A DNA stretch of 64,000 bases from Pseudoalteromonas arabiensis (GTDB taxonomy: Bacteria > Pseudomonadota > Gammaproteobacteria > Enterobacterales > Alteromonadaceae), in the NCBI RefSeq assembly GCF_001550155.1, contig NZ_LRUF01000008.1:124001-188000 (forward strand), given 5' to 3'. The position numbers were made by a program, and so were the translations under genes. Shown here piece after piece: positions 54,126-63,090 of the stretch (position 1 is the first letter of the stretch; each line of letters begins with the position of its first letter). A model generated the notes under the pieces. It was not told the DNA's origin and did no database searches. It was given only the letters and a program-made list of their open reading frames with translations.

Positions 54126-54345
54126 TGATCCGACTTTTATCGAAGCATTACAAAAGGTTTCTGTACATCAACTTACAATCACCGAGGCAGCAGAACAATA
54201 CGACATCCCTAAAAGAGCTATTTACAAAGCAGTAAGGCAGCAACAGACCAAGCTAAACAAGCAAAAGGCATATTTAATTGCCACTCAGAAGCGTCTTAAG
54301 CAAAACCTACGTAATGTAGAAATGGAGTTAGCTAGCTTCAGCTAA
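54115..54345 (+). CDS. Small helix-turn-helix protein
   Basis: 76 aa from ATG 54115, inside the end of the 39-aa gene. Residues ~10-45 form a helix-turn-helix (VHQLTITEAAEQYDIPKRAIYKAV), quoted in part, followed by a basic coiled helix (QQQTKLNKQKAYLIATQKR). It probably binds DNA; partner and targets are unknown. The gene lies 48 nt before astB on the same strand, so a local regulator is possible. Confidence 0.65.
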   Translation: MLNNDPTFIEALQKVSVHQLTITEAAEQYDIPKRAIYKAVRQQQTKLNKQKAYLIATQKRLKQNLRNVEMELASFS

Positions 54346-54393
54346 ATAACTTCTGTATGGTTAAAATACACGCACAACAATGACGGATTAAGT

Positions 54394-55737
54394 ATGCACG
54401 CAGTAGAAGTAAACTTTGATGGCTTAGTGGGGCCTACCCATAATTACGCGGGATTATCGTATGGCAATGTTGCTTCGCTAAGTCACGCCTCTTCGCATTC
54501 AAACCCAAAAGAGGCAGTGCTACAAGGCCTTGAAAAAATGAAGGCGATGCACGAATTAGGGCTAGAACAAGGTATTTTTGCACCTCATGCTCGCCCCGAC
54601 ATTAACGTGCTAAAACGCTTAGGTTTTACAGGCACTGATAGCCAAATTATTGAAAAAGCATTTAAAGCCGACCCAGTTTTGCTACGCGCTTGCTACAGTG
54701 CATCGGCCATGTGGACAGCCAATGCTGGCACTATCTCGCCTTCAGTCGATACCCTTGATGGCAAAGTGCATTTTACGGCTGCAAACTTAAATAATAAGTT
54801 TCATCGTTCGTTAGAGCCAGTAACAACATCCGCGTTGTTAAAAGCCATGTTTAACGATGAGCGTTACTTTAGCCATCACACACACTTGCCTGATCAGGGC
54901 TTTTTTGGTGATGAAGGTGCTGCAAACCATAATCGATTATGCGACAGCCATGCAGATACAGGGCTTGAGATTTTTGTGTATGGGGCCAGTAGCTTTAATA
55001 GCGCCCTACCAAAACCCGTTAAATTTCCTGCAAGACAGTCACTTGAAGCATCACAAGCCATTGCCCGCTTACATCAACTAAAGCCTGAAAATCAGTTATT
55101 TATTCAACAAAACCCTGATGTAATAGACCAAGGCGTGTTTCATAACGACGTGATTGCAGTAGCCAATGGCAATGTAATTTTATGCCATGAACAAGCCTTT
55201 TTGAATCAGGCTGAAACGCTAAAACAAATTAAACACGCCTACCTTGGTAACAAGCCGCTGCATATTATTGAAGTGCCGACCAATAAAGTAAGCATTACAG
55301 ATGCCGTAGGTAGCTATTTATTTAATAGCCAATTAATTACCTTAAGTGATAACAGCATGATGCTGGTTGCACCTAAAGAGTGTGAGCGCAATCAAGCCGT
55401 TCACGATTACATTCAAGAAATGATTGTGGCAAATAACCCAGTTCAACAAGTGCGCTTTTTTGACTTACGCCAAAGTATGCAAAATGGCGGTGGCCCTGCT
55501 TGTTTGCGCCTACGTGTTGCGCTCAATACTGATGAATTGGCAGCAGTCAATCCAGGAGTAAGATTCAGTGAAGAAAAATATAACCAATTAGTAAGTTGGG
55601 CAAATAAGCATTACCGTGACTCTTTAAGTAGTGACGACTTTGCCGATCCATTGCTTTTAACCGAAAGCTATCAGGCACTTGATGAGCTAACCAGCTTACT
55701 TAACTTAGGCTCTGTTTATCCATTCCAACAAGAATAA
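54394..55737 (+). CDS. astB: AstB N-succinylarginine dihydrolase
   Basis: 447 aa, the same length as the E. coli enzyme. Signatures are VNFDGLVGPTHNYAGLSYGN at the N-terminus, ANAGTISPSVDT, DEGAANHNRLC and QNGGGPACLRLRVALN with the catalytic Cys. It converts N2-succinylarginine to N2-succinylornithine, CO2 and ammonia in the arginine succinyltransferase pathway. No astA, C, D or E gene is in the window. A GNAT gene follows after 3 nt. Confidence 0.95.
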   Translation: MHAVEVNFDGLVGPTHNYAGLSYGNVASLSHASSHSNPKEAVLQGLEKMKAMHELGLEQGIFAPHARPDINVLKRLGFTGTDSQIIEKAFKADPVLLRACYSASAMWTANAGTISPSVDTLDGKVHFTAANLNNKFHRSLEPVTTSALLKAMFNDERYFSHHTHLPDQGFFGDEGAANHNRLCDSHADTGLEIFVYGASSFNSALPKPVKFPARQSLEASQAIARLHQLKPENQLFIQQNPDVIDQGVFHNDVIAVANGNVILCHEQAFLNQAETLKQIKHAYLGNKPLHIIEVPTNKVSITDAVGSYLFNSQLITLSDNSMMLVAPKECERNQAVHDYIQEMIVANNPVQQVRFFDLRQSMQNGGGPACLRLRVALNTDELAAVNPGVRFSEEKYNQLVSWANKHYRDSLSSDDFADPLLLTESYQALDELTSLLNLGSVYPFQQE

Positions 55738-55740
55738 ATA

Positions 55741-56250
55741 ATGAAAATTAAAGCAGTACATTCTATTAAAGGTGTGTCTAAATCACTTAACGCATTGCTG
55801 ATTGATAGCGTCGCCAATGGCGCATCAATTGGCTTTATAGCCCCGTTATCATTACAGTCGGCACATGACTATTGGCAAGCAGTCGATGCCGATTTAGCCA
55901 CTCCCTATCGTCGTTTATACCTTGCTTTCGATGGTGAAGATGTAATTGGCTCTGTGCAACTTTCTTTATGCGCTAAGGCGAATGGCAGCCATCGAGGTGA
56001 GGTTGAAAAGCTGATGGTACATAGTGATTACCAAGGCAAAGGAATTGCAAAAAAACTTATGAATAGCCTTGAAACAGATGCACAGGTGTTAGGTCTAGCT
56101 TTGCTTGTTCTAGACACACGACTTGGCGATACTGCATCACATCTATATCGAAAACTAAGCTACATAGAAGCAGGCACAATTCCTGGGTTTGCTAAAAGTT
56201 CAACAGGGGAGTTTGATGCGACTGTGTATTTTTACAAACAGGTCGTTTAA
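55741..56250 (+). CDS. GNAT-family N-acetyltransferase
   Basis: The 169-aa protein has a GNAT fold: VEKLMVHSDYQGKGIAKKLM supplies the acetyl-CoA loop (Q-G-K-G-I-A) and LLVLDTRLGDTASHLYRKLSY the conserved C-terminal strand-helix. It starts 3 nt after the astB stop, so the two are one unit. It is not AstA. The substrate is unknown; small-molecule acetylation linked to arginine use is only a guess. Confidence 0.85.
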   Translation: MKIKAVHSIKGVSKSLNALLIDSVANGASIGFIAPLSLQSAHDYWQAVDADLATPYRRLYLAFDGEDVIGSVQLSLCAKANGSHRGEVEKLMVHSDYQGKGIAKKLMNSLETDAQVLGLALLVLDTRLGDTASHLYRKLSYIEAGTIPGFAKSSTGEFDATVYFYKQVV

Positions 56251-56344
56251 TTTAGCCAATTCAGGTGAATATAGCCATAAAGTCGACTTATAAAATTTTA
56301 TAAACCCACTACACTAGTAGTAAGAATTATATAAGGAGAAATTA

Positions 56345-58033
56345 ATGGCGCTATCAATTCAGCAAAGGGTACTGCTTCTTGCCCTTCTTCCACCTTTACT
56401 CATTGCGATTATGCTCACTATTTATAACTATGTGCAGTCAAAAAATAGTGGTGCTCAAACAGTGGAAAGCTTTGCTTCACAAATGAAAAATGATCGCAAA
56501 GCAGAAGTGAGTAATTACCAAAAAATTGCCATGAGCTCTATCTCTCACTTAGTAGCGCAGGATAACGGTACAAATACTCAACAATTACAAGCTCAGGCTA
56601 AAGATATTCTTAGAAACTTACGCTTTGATGACGCAGGCGATACTGGGTATGTGTTTGTGTATGATCTGCAAGGTGTCAGTGTTGCCCATGGTGTAAACGC
56701 ATCATTAGAAGGCAAAAACTTATATGACTTTAAAGATCCCAATGGGGTTTATTTAATTCGAGAGCTCATTTCATCAGCCAAAGAAGGAGGTGGCTTTGTC
56801 GAGTATGCATGGAAAAATACCCAAGGTGTTGTTAGTCCTAAACTTGGCTACGCCGCACTCATCCCAAAATGGAACTGGGTGCTAGGTACCGGATTTTGGA
56901 TAAGCGGCCTTGAGCAACAAGTTGCCAGCACAGAAACAAGAGTTAATGACGCGATTGATAATGCATTTGTAAATACCATTATCGCCTCTATTCTTGCTGT
57001 TGCTGTAACAGCCGCAATTGCCGTTGTAGTATCTCGCAGTATCACAAGTCCGTTACATACAACTGTACTTGCCATGAATGATATATCTCAGGGTGATGGT
57101 GACCTCACTCGACGACTCATGGAAAAAAGAACTGATGAGCTTGGCCAGCTTGGGAGTTCATTCAATCGCTTTGCCGATGATGTTGGCAAAATGGTCATCG
57201 ATATCCGCCAATCATCACAATCAATGAATCACGCCTCACTCAAGCTCAATGAGCTACTTGCTAATATGCATACAGGTATTAATCGTCAACATGAAGAAAG
57301 TGAGCAAGTTGCAACCGCTATAAACGAAATGTCAGCGGCGTCAATGGAAGTTGCACGGAGCGCACAAGAAGCATCGACCGCGGCTGAACATGCCGACCAT
57401 CTGGTAAAACAAGCTAATAATCAGCTTCTTATTGCCATAAAAGTGATCAACGGACTTGCTAAACAAGTCGACGAAGGGGCGAATGCGGTTGACCAGCTCA
57501 ATCAACAATCAAGTCAAATAGGCAGTGTGCTTGATGTAATCAGAAATATTGCTGAGCAAACAAATCTATTAGCACTCAATGCAGCAATTGAATCAGCACG
57601 CGCAGGCGAAGCTGGTCGTGGCTTTGCAGTAGTAGCTGATGAAGTTCGTACGCTCGCAAAACGCACCCAAGACAGTACCCATGAAATTGAAAGCATGATT
57701 GAACAAGTTCAGCAAGGTACAACAACGGTTACAAGTATAATGCAGGCAATTAAGAGTGGTAGCGCAACCAGTGTTTCTGAAGCAAGTGAAGTAGAAAAAG
57801 CTTTAAATGAAGTGTTGCACTCAGTTAACACGATTACATCACAAAATGCACAGATAGCCACCGCAGCTGAAGAGCAAACATCGGTCTCTGAAGCGATAAA
57901 CCAAAACATGACAACTATTGTTGAAATTGCAAATAAGACGGCCAGTGATACTGATGTAGCAACCTCTTATATGCACGAGCTTACTGATACAGCTACGCAA
58001 TTGGAGCAGAACGTTAGCCGTTATAAGGCTTAG
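56345..58033 (+). CDS. Methyl-accepting chemotaxis protein with single Cache (sCache_2) sensor
   Basis: 562 aa: a membrane segment (~10-27), a periplasmic sCache_2 sensor (~35-195; [27 protein letters not shown]), a second membrane segment (~210-230), HAMP (~232-285) and a signalling domain with tip [26 protein letters not shown] ribosome site. sCache_2 sensors commonly detect small organic acids; the ligand here is unknown. Confidence 0.93.
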   Translation: MALSIQQRVLLLALLPPLLIAIMLTIYNYVQSKNSGAQTVESFASQMKNDRKAEVSNYQKIAMSSISHLVAQDNGTNTQQLQAQAKDILRNLRFDDAGDTGYVFVYDLQGVSVAHGVNASLEGKNLYDFKDPNGVYLIRELISSAKEGGGFVEYAWKNTQGVVSPKLGYAALIPKWNWVLGTGFWISGLEQQVASTETRVNDAIDNAFVNTIIASILAVAVTAAIAVVVSRSITSPLHTTVLAMNDISQGDGDLTRRLMEKRTDELGQLGSSFNRFADDVGKMVIDIRQSSQSMNHASLKLNELLANMHTGINRQHEESEQVATAINEMSAASMEVARSAQEASTAAEHADHLVKQANNQLLIAIKVINGLAKQVDEGANAVDQLNQQSSQIGSVLDVIRNIAEQTNLLALNAAIESARAGEAGRGFAVVADEVRTLAKRTQDSTHEIESMIEQVQQGTTTVTSIMQAIKSGSATSVSEASEVEKALNEVLHSVNTITSQNAQIATAAEEQTSVSEAINQNMTTIVEIANKTASDTDVATSYMHELTDTATQLEQNVSRYKA

Positions 58034-58080
58034 GTTAGGTCGCACTTTTCAGCTAAAAAGTTATTTTTCTGAAGTTCAAG

Positions 58081-58114
58081 TTGCATTAAGTTTAATTCAT
58101 TACACTTAATGCAA
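58081..58114. terminator. Long hairpin after the chemoreceptor gene
   Basis: TTGCATTAAGT (58081-58091) pairs perfectly with ACTTAATGCAA (58104-58114) around a 12-nt loop. There is no T run after it, so it could be a terminator or part of the leader of the next gene. Confidence 0.45.
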
Positions 58115-58141
58115 CATTTAGAACACAAAAAGGGATCAATC

Positions 58142-59140
58142 ATGAACTTCAAAACAACTTTATTAAGCAGCGCCATTTTATTTGCACTTGTAGGTTGTGG
58201 CTCAGATAGCGACGATAACGACACGCCAGATCCAACACCACAAACAGCTCAGTTCACACTAGGTGTATCGGATGCGCCTGTAACAGGTTTAAAAGCGGTT
58301 AACGTTGTCTTTGATTCAATCACACTGAGAAGCCAAGGCGGTGAAGAGTTTACATTTGAGACTCGTGAAGACAGTGATGACACACTACCAGAGATGGTTA
58401 ACTTACTCGATTACACTGGCGATGATGTTTTCTCACTACTTGATGATGAAGAAGTACCCGCTGGCGACTATCAATGGATCCGTGCTGATGTAATCAATGG
58501 TGACAGCAATAACCTAACGATGACTTCACATGTTGTATATGAAGATGACAGCATCGCGCCACTGGTTGTAAAACGCAAAGGCAACGATGGTGTAGGCGAA
58601 ATCCAGCTAGATGGTTTTACACTTAACCAAGCTGGTAACGATTTTGTAATGGAATTTGATCTTAAAAAGTCATTGGTTGATCCACAAAATAGTGACGAGA
58701 TTTTCTTAAAACCTCGTGGTGTACGTCTAGAAAACCTTGCTGAATCTGAAGATATTGAAGGTACAGTAAGCGACGTATTAATCGCTAACTGCGAAACAGA
58801 TAACATCGATATCGCTCTTGAAGATGGCTCGTTTGGCCATGCTGTTTACCTATACAGCAGTGACGTAGAAGTTCCAATGGATAACTACGAAGTCAATGAA
58901 GATGAGACCCCTGCTGATGCCCCGCTTGCAACAGCTGATGTGGTATTCGATAGTGATGACAATCAATTTGAGTTTGAGCTTGCATTCGTACAACCTGGTG
59001 ATTATCAATTAGCATACACATGTGCAGCACATATTGATGATGCAGAAGCGCAAGACGAGGCTTTCACTCTTTATCAGGTTAAACCTGTAACAGTCACTTC
59101 TGGCGACGACTTAGAGGTTTCATTCACTGTATCTGAATAA
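58142..59140 (+). CDS. DUF4382 lipoprotein
   Basis: 332 aa from ATG 58142 (AAGGGA site). The signal peptide ends in lipobox LVGC (Cys20), followed by a very acidic Asp/Ser/Thr linker. Residues ~35-195 are a DUF4382 domain (FTLGVSDAPVTGLKAVNVVFDSI, quoted in part), and a second beta domain fills the C-terminus. High acidity suggests Ca2+ binding or simply a surface protein of a marine bacterium. Function unknown. Confidence 0.85.
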   Translation: MNFKTTLLSSAILFALVGCGSDSDDNDTPDPTPQTAQFTLGVSDAPVTGLKAVNVVFDSITLRSQGGEEFTFETREDSDDTLPEMVNLLDYTGDDVFSLLDDEEVPAGDYQWIRADVINGDSNNLTMTSHVVYEDDSIAPLVVKRKGNDGVGEIQLDGFTLNQAGNDFVMEFDLKKSLVDPQNSDEIFLKPRGVRLENLAESEDIEGTVSDVLIANCETDNIDIALEDGSFGHAVYLYSSDVEVPMDNYEVNEDETPADAPLATADVVFDSDDNQFEFELAFVQPGDYQLAYTCAAHIDDAEAQDEAFTLYQVKPVTVTSGDDLEVSFTVSE

Positions 59141-59155
59141 TATTACAGCTTGCAA

Positions 59156-59180
59156 ATTAAGCCCGCTATGCGGGCTTAAT
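59156..59180. terminator. Bidirectional terminator
   Basis: A perfect 11-bp stem (59156-59166 with 59170-59180) with a 3-nt loop lies between the convergent DUF4382 and marC-type genes and reaches into the stop of the latter. Confidence 0.85.
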
Positions 59181-59787
59181 TACTTGCTATCCACTTAGCT
59201 ACACCCAATGCTTCCATTACAAATTCAACAGACAAAGCGGCCAAAATCAACCCCATAATACGTGTTAGAATTGACGCACCGCCAGTGCCTATTAATTTTA
59301 AAATGCGACCACTGAGTAATAACAACACAAGTGTTATTAACAACACCCCTAGCATATTTAGAGCCGTTATAACTTGCTCTTTTATGGTGTATATATGGTT
59401 ATCCGTTATTAAGATAACTGCCAATATTGCTCCAGGTGAAGCCGTTGCTGGGATAGCTAAAGGAAAAACGGAAATATCATGTTGCGGTTCAATATCCCCC
59501 TGTGAAGAATCATCAGCAAATATCATTTGCAGGCCAAATAAAAATAAAATGATGCCACCAGCAACCTGAAATGATAACAAGCTAATGCCCATTGCACTCA
59601 ATAGTAACTGACCAATAACTATGGCGCCTATAAGTACAATGGCTGCATATCCCACCGTTTTAAAGGCTGTTTTGCGCCGCTTTTTAGCAGGTAATTTTGC
59701 CGTTAGAGCAGCAAACAGTGCCATCGTGCCTATTGGGTCAATTGTGGCCCAAATAACTAAAAAATCATGCAGTACTTTATCTAACAT
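59176..59787 (-). CDS. MarC/UPF0056 family membrane protein
   Basis: 203 aa from ATG 59787 (AAGG site; a GTG at 59793 is less likely). Six hydrophobic segments with the family pattern: DPIGTMALFAALTAKLP near the start, FQVAGGIILFLFGLQMIF, PLAIPATASPGAILAVIL and LTRIMGLILAALSVEFVMEAL. Function of the family is unclear despite the historic multiple-antibiotic-resistance name. Confidence 0.9.
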   Translation of the reverse strand: MLDKVLHDFLVIWATIDPIGTMALFAALTAKLPAKKRRKTAFKTVGYAAIVLIGAIVIGQLLLSAMGISLLSFQVAGGIILFLFGLQMIFADDSSQGDIEPQHDISVFPLAIPATASPGAILAVILITDNHIYTIKEQVITALNMLGVLLITLVLLLLSGRILKLIGTGGASILTRIMGLILAALSVEFVMEALGVAKWIASN

Positions 59788-59847
59788 ACACACCTTAACA
59801 TTTAAAAGCTGTGCTCTTAGATTAGCAATAAAGCATGGGGATAAATA

Positions 59848-62166
59848 TCAAAAGTGACTCTTTTTCATACTTTCGCAATGGTTGCTTGCTTCTTTGTAAT
59901 GATTCAATGAAGCGATAACATGAGCAATAGTGCCATTATTATTCGCAATAGGTTGAACATCACTCGTGTTAAAAGATGCCTCTATTTGCTTGTAAACCTG
60001 CTGCCACTCAGGAATTGATTCAATAACCTTTTGCTGGTCAGTTATAAATTCTCTCCAACGACTGACTTGTGACTGCAACGTTTCTTTTAGCTCTGTGGCG
60101 CATTGCTGTCGAAAGTCTTCAACTTGATAATTAAACGCACGTAGCTGCAAACTTTCAACAGGGAGTACATCAACAAGCTTATCAAGTGGCGCATCATGGT
60201 GATATTCATTTCGCAAATAGGCTAAATGGTGCAAAGTATAATAATGTGCAGGCTCAATAAACGTACTAAATGTTAGTAGTGTATTGATATTAGCCTGATT
60301 GGCATTATCAGCTAACACGTTTTCAAGACGAGAAATAAATTGCGCCTTATGTTTACTACCATGTTGTATGGCAAATTCATCCATAATCGCTAAACGGCGA
60401 TACATATCTCGCTCATCGGTCATACTCTTGGGTGACCAAAAACGCTCAGCAATAGCATAAACGCGTGGCCAAAGGCGTGTATCTATGGTGTCTGTCGTGA
60501 TTAGCTCCGCCCATATTGTCGCCTCACCGCCCAATACTTCGCCTGACTTTTTCACCTGCTGCGTATCGTGTAATGTTTGATTAAGCACTTGAATACTGGG
60601 TTTCTCATCAGGTTTAGTCTGTAAGTCATACGGGGTATTGCCAACAAATGCTGGTAAGTTACTCACTTTGTTAGTCGCAACAACCAGCATCGTAGGCCCC
60701 ATCCATGTATCAATTAATACTTCGAACCCTGCTGCTCGTTGTTTCACATTTTTTGTTATAAACGCCCCTTTGCCTGTTATCGTAACTAAAGCGGCAAGCT
60801 CTGAATTGGCAGTTGTAAATACACTTATGTCGCCGGTAACAGCACTGCCCTTAAGGCGTGTTAGAGTAAACTGTGCGCTGCTTAAAATGTTGCTTGCGGT
60901 TAATGAGTCACGCTTTATAGGCTCAGGGTGATTACGATAATGGTAATTTGTCCATTGTGGCTGATCGATGTAAAAACCACTGGATAATAAACCGTCAAAC
61001 CCTGCCTTTTGAATGGCAGCAAGAGAATGATGACCACGCCAAGACTGCACTAATGTTTGCTTAGGTAGTGTTGGATGTAATACTTCATCCCAACCAATCA
61101 TTTTGCGATTATATTTAGCTAAGATTTTAGCAACACGTTGATTAAAATAAGCATGTAATGCGTGGCTATCTGGTAAGTCATGCTCAGCCATAAACGCTTG
61201 TATTTTTTTATTTTCTTGCCAGTCACGCGCATCCACTTCGTCACCACCGATGTGTAAATAAGCGTCGGGAAATAGCTCCGTTAGCTCTTTTACAACGTCC
61301 TCTACAAATGTATACACTTTTGGATTACTAGGGTCTAATAAGGGTCTAAATACCCCCCAATGGCGCTCTATCGACGTAGGGGTTGTCCCACTGCCGAGCT
61401 CAGGGTAAGCAAGCACAATACTGCTCGCGTGCCCTGGCACATCAAACTCCGGCACCACTCGAATACCTAACTGTGCGGCATAGCCAACCACGTCTTTAAT
61501 CTGCTGCTGTGTGTAATAAAGCCCATCCGAAGCATGTTGATGTAATTTAGGGTAACTTTTAAGCGCTATACGCCAGCCTTGATCATCTGTGAGGTGCCAA
61601 TGAAATACATTCATTTTTGCTAAAGCAAGCCCTCTAAGGGTACGCTTTACATCTGCAATTGGTAAAAAGTGCCTAACGCTATCAAACAGTAGTCCTCGCC
61701 ACGGGTACGCTGGCGTATCATCAATTTTGATCGCACTCAGTAAGTAAGGCTGCTTTGTTGAAAACACTAACTGCGACAAGGTGCTAAATCCTCGGAGCAT
61801 ACCAAACTGAGTCGCGCTCTTGAGTAAAATACCTTGAGAACTAATACTCAACTGGTAACTTTCATCCACACCTAAAGTAGGGACTGCGGGTAGCCAGTTA
61901 TCAACGTCGATAACCAGCTGTGCTTTATTTTTTTCTACCCAATTGACCTTTGCAAACTGCTGAATAAACGCAGCGTGCTCAAATAACCCTTCACTAGGGT
62001 CTCGGTATTTCTCAGCTATATAGACAGTTAAGTTTTCTTGAGCTAATTGAAACTTGCCTTCAAGCTCTTTGATATTTGCAGGCATCGGCATTAAAGGTAA
62101 TGATTTAGCATGCGCAACACTTAGTATCCAAAGACTACAAAATACAACGCGTAAAATAAATGACAT
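59848..62166 (-). CDS. GH20 beta-N-acetylhexosaminidase
   Basis: The 772-aa exported enzyme has a signal peptide (~1-20), an N-terminal GH20b domain and a catalytic barrel with FHWHLTDDQGWRI, VPEFDVPGHA and HIGGDEVDARDW, where Asp-Glu are the polarising and acid residues. SWRGHHS and an active-site Trp region follow. The C-terminal ~200 aa is helical. It releases terminal GlcNAc from chitooligosaccharides or glycans. It lies 3 nt after a sugar kinase gene in an operon with a sodium symporter. Confidence 0.95.
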   Translation of the reverse strand: MSFILRVVFCSLWILSVAHAKSLPLMPMPANIKELEGKFQLAQENLTVYIAEKYRDPSEGLFEHAAFIQQFAKVNWVEKNKAQLVIDVDNWLPAVPTLGVDESYQLSISSQGILLKSATQFGMLRGFSTLSQLVFSTKQPYLLSAIKIDDTPAYPWRGLLFDSVRHFLPIADVKRTLRGLALAKMNVFHWHLTDDQGWRIALKSYPKLHQHASDGLYYTQQQIKDVVGYAAQLGIRVVPEFDVPGHASSIVLAYPELGSGTTPTSIERHWGVFRPLLDPSNPKVYTFVEDVVKELTELFPDAYLHIGGDEVDARDWQENKKIQAFMAEHDLPDSHALHAYFNQRVAKILAKYNRKMIGWDEVLHPTLPKQTLVQSWRGHHSLAAIQKAGFDGLLSSGFYIDQPQWTNYHYRNHPEPIKRDSLTASNILSSAQFTLTRLKGSAVTGDISVFTTANSELAALVTITGKGAFITKNVKQRAAGFEVLIDTWMGPTMLVVATNKVSNLPAFVGNTPYDLQTKPDEKPSIQVLNQTLHDTQQVKKSGEVLGGEATIWAELITTDTIDTRLWPRVYAIAERFWSPKSMTDERDMYRRLAIMDEFAIQHGSKHKAQFISRLENVLADNANQANINTLLTFSTFIEPAHYYTLHHLAYLRNEYHHDAPLDKLVDVLPVESLQLRAFNYQVEDFRQQCATELKETLQSQVSRWREFITDQQKVIESIPEWQQVYKQIEASFNTSDVQPIANNNGTIAHVIASLNHYKEASNHCESMKKSHF

Positions 62167-62169
62167 GGT

Positions 62170-63090
62170 TTAACCCTCACTATGCTCTAATTGAATGTTG
62201 GTTGCGACTATCGCCCCTTTAGCAACGATAACTTGACTCGCCAATTGCTGAGCAATCTCTACGGCGTATGTAATGGATCCCGTAGGTAAAAAAGCAGCTA
62301 AAAAGCCAGCACTAAAAGCATCTCCAGCTGATGTTGTATCTATAACCTGTGTTACAGGCGTCACAGGAAAGCGTTGCAATGTTCCATGCTCAAGCACCAG
62401 TGTATCTGCCAGTCCTTGCTTTATCACAACAAGGTCAGATGAACATTGTTGGTAAAACGCGACTAACTGCTGCTCTGTGCATTCACCAAACACCCCATAA
62501 TGATCATCATCGGTAACAAACAAATAATCAGCAAGCTGGAATGCTTTTTTAAAGTACCCAGCAGCATCGTCTGATTGCCAAAGTACAGACCGATAATTAC
62601 TATCGAAAATCACTTTGCCGCCTGCCGTTTTAAAGGAATGCAATGCATCTAATAATAATTGTCGGCTTGGTGTATCTAAAATAGCTATACTAATCGCTGA
62701 GAAATAACAATGACTCATATTTCCTTCGCGCAAGGCATTAACGAACCTGTGCTGTGTATCTAAATAAAAATACTGCTTGGCAGCGCTGTCATCACGTTCA
62801 TAACTAAAATTACGCTCTCCTTTTGCATCGGTTGTTATACCGTAGCTACCAAGGGTTTTATTCGCTGCTATTTGCAAGTAGTCAAGCGACAAGCCCTGCT
62901 TCTGCCAAAGGCAACGTGCAACGTCACTTACTTCATCACTACCCAGCGCCGTTACAAAGTTTACCTTCGTATTTTTTAATTGTAAGCGCTTAAAATACAC
63001 CGCAGTATTATAAACATCGCCACCAAATCGAATGCTGTTATCACCGTCAAGCTCTTGCATTGCTTCGCCAAAAAAGGCCACATTAATCAT
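62170..63090 (-). CDS. PfkB-family sugar kinase, 2-keto-3-deoxygluconate-kinase-like
   Basis: The 306-aa protein has the PfkB signatures: FGGDVYNTAVYFKRL for the first, and DTTSAGDAFSAGFLAAFL with the catalytic Asp and anion hole. The segment SYGITTDAKGERNFSYERDDSAA is close to KDG kinases, including Arg/Tyr residues that bind the open-chain acid. Overlaps the upstream symporter by 8 nt. With the GH20 gene, it may act on a keto-acid made from an amino sugar acid; GlcNAc kinase activity is the alternative. Confidence 0.85.
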   Translation of the reverse strand: MINVAFFGEAMQELDGDNSIRFGGDVYNTAVYFKRLQLKNTKVNFVTALGSDEVSDVARCLWQKQGLSLDYLQIAANKTLGSYGITTDAKGERNFSYERDDSAAKQYFYLDTQHRFVNALREGNMSHCYFSAISIAILDTPSRQLLLDALHSFKTAGGKVIFDSNYRSVLWQSDDAAGYFKKAFQLADYLFVTDDDHYGVFGECTEQQLVAFYQQCSSDLVVIKQGLADTLVLEHGTLQRFPVTPVTQVIDTTSAGDAFSAGFLAAFLPTGSITYAVEIAQQLASQVIVAKGAIVATNIQLEHSEG

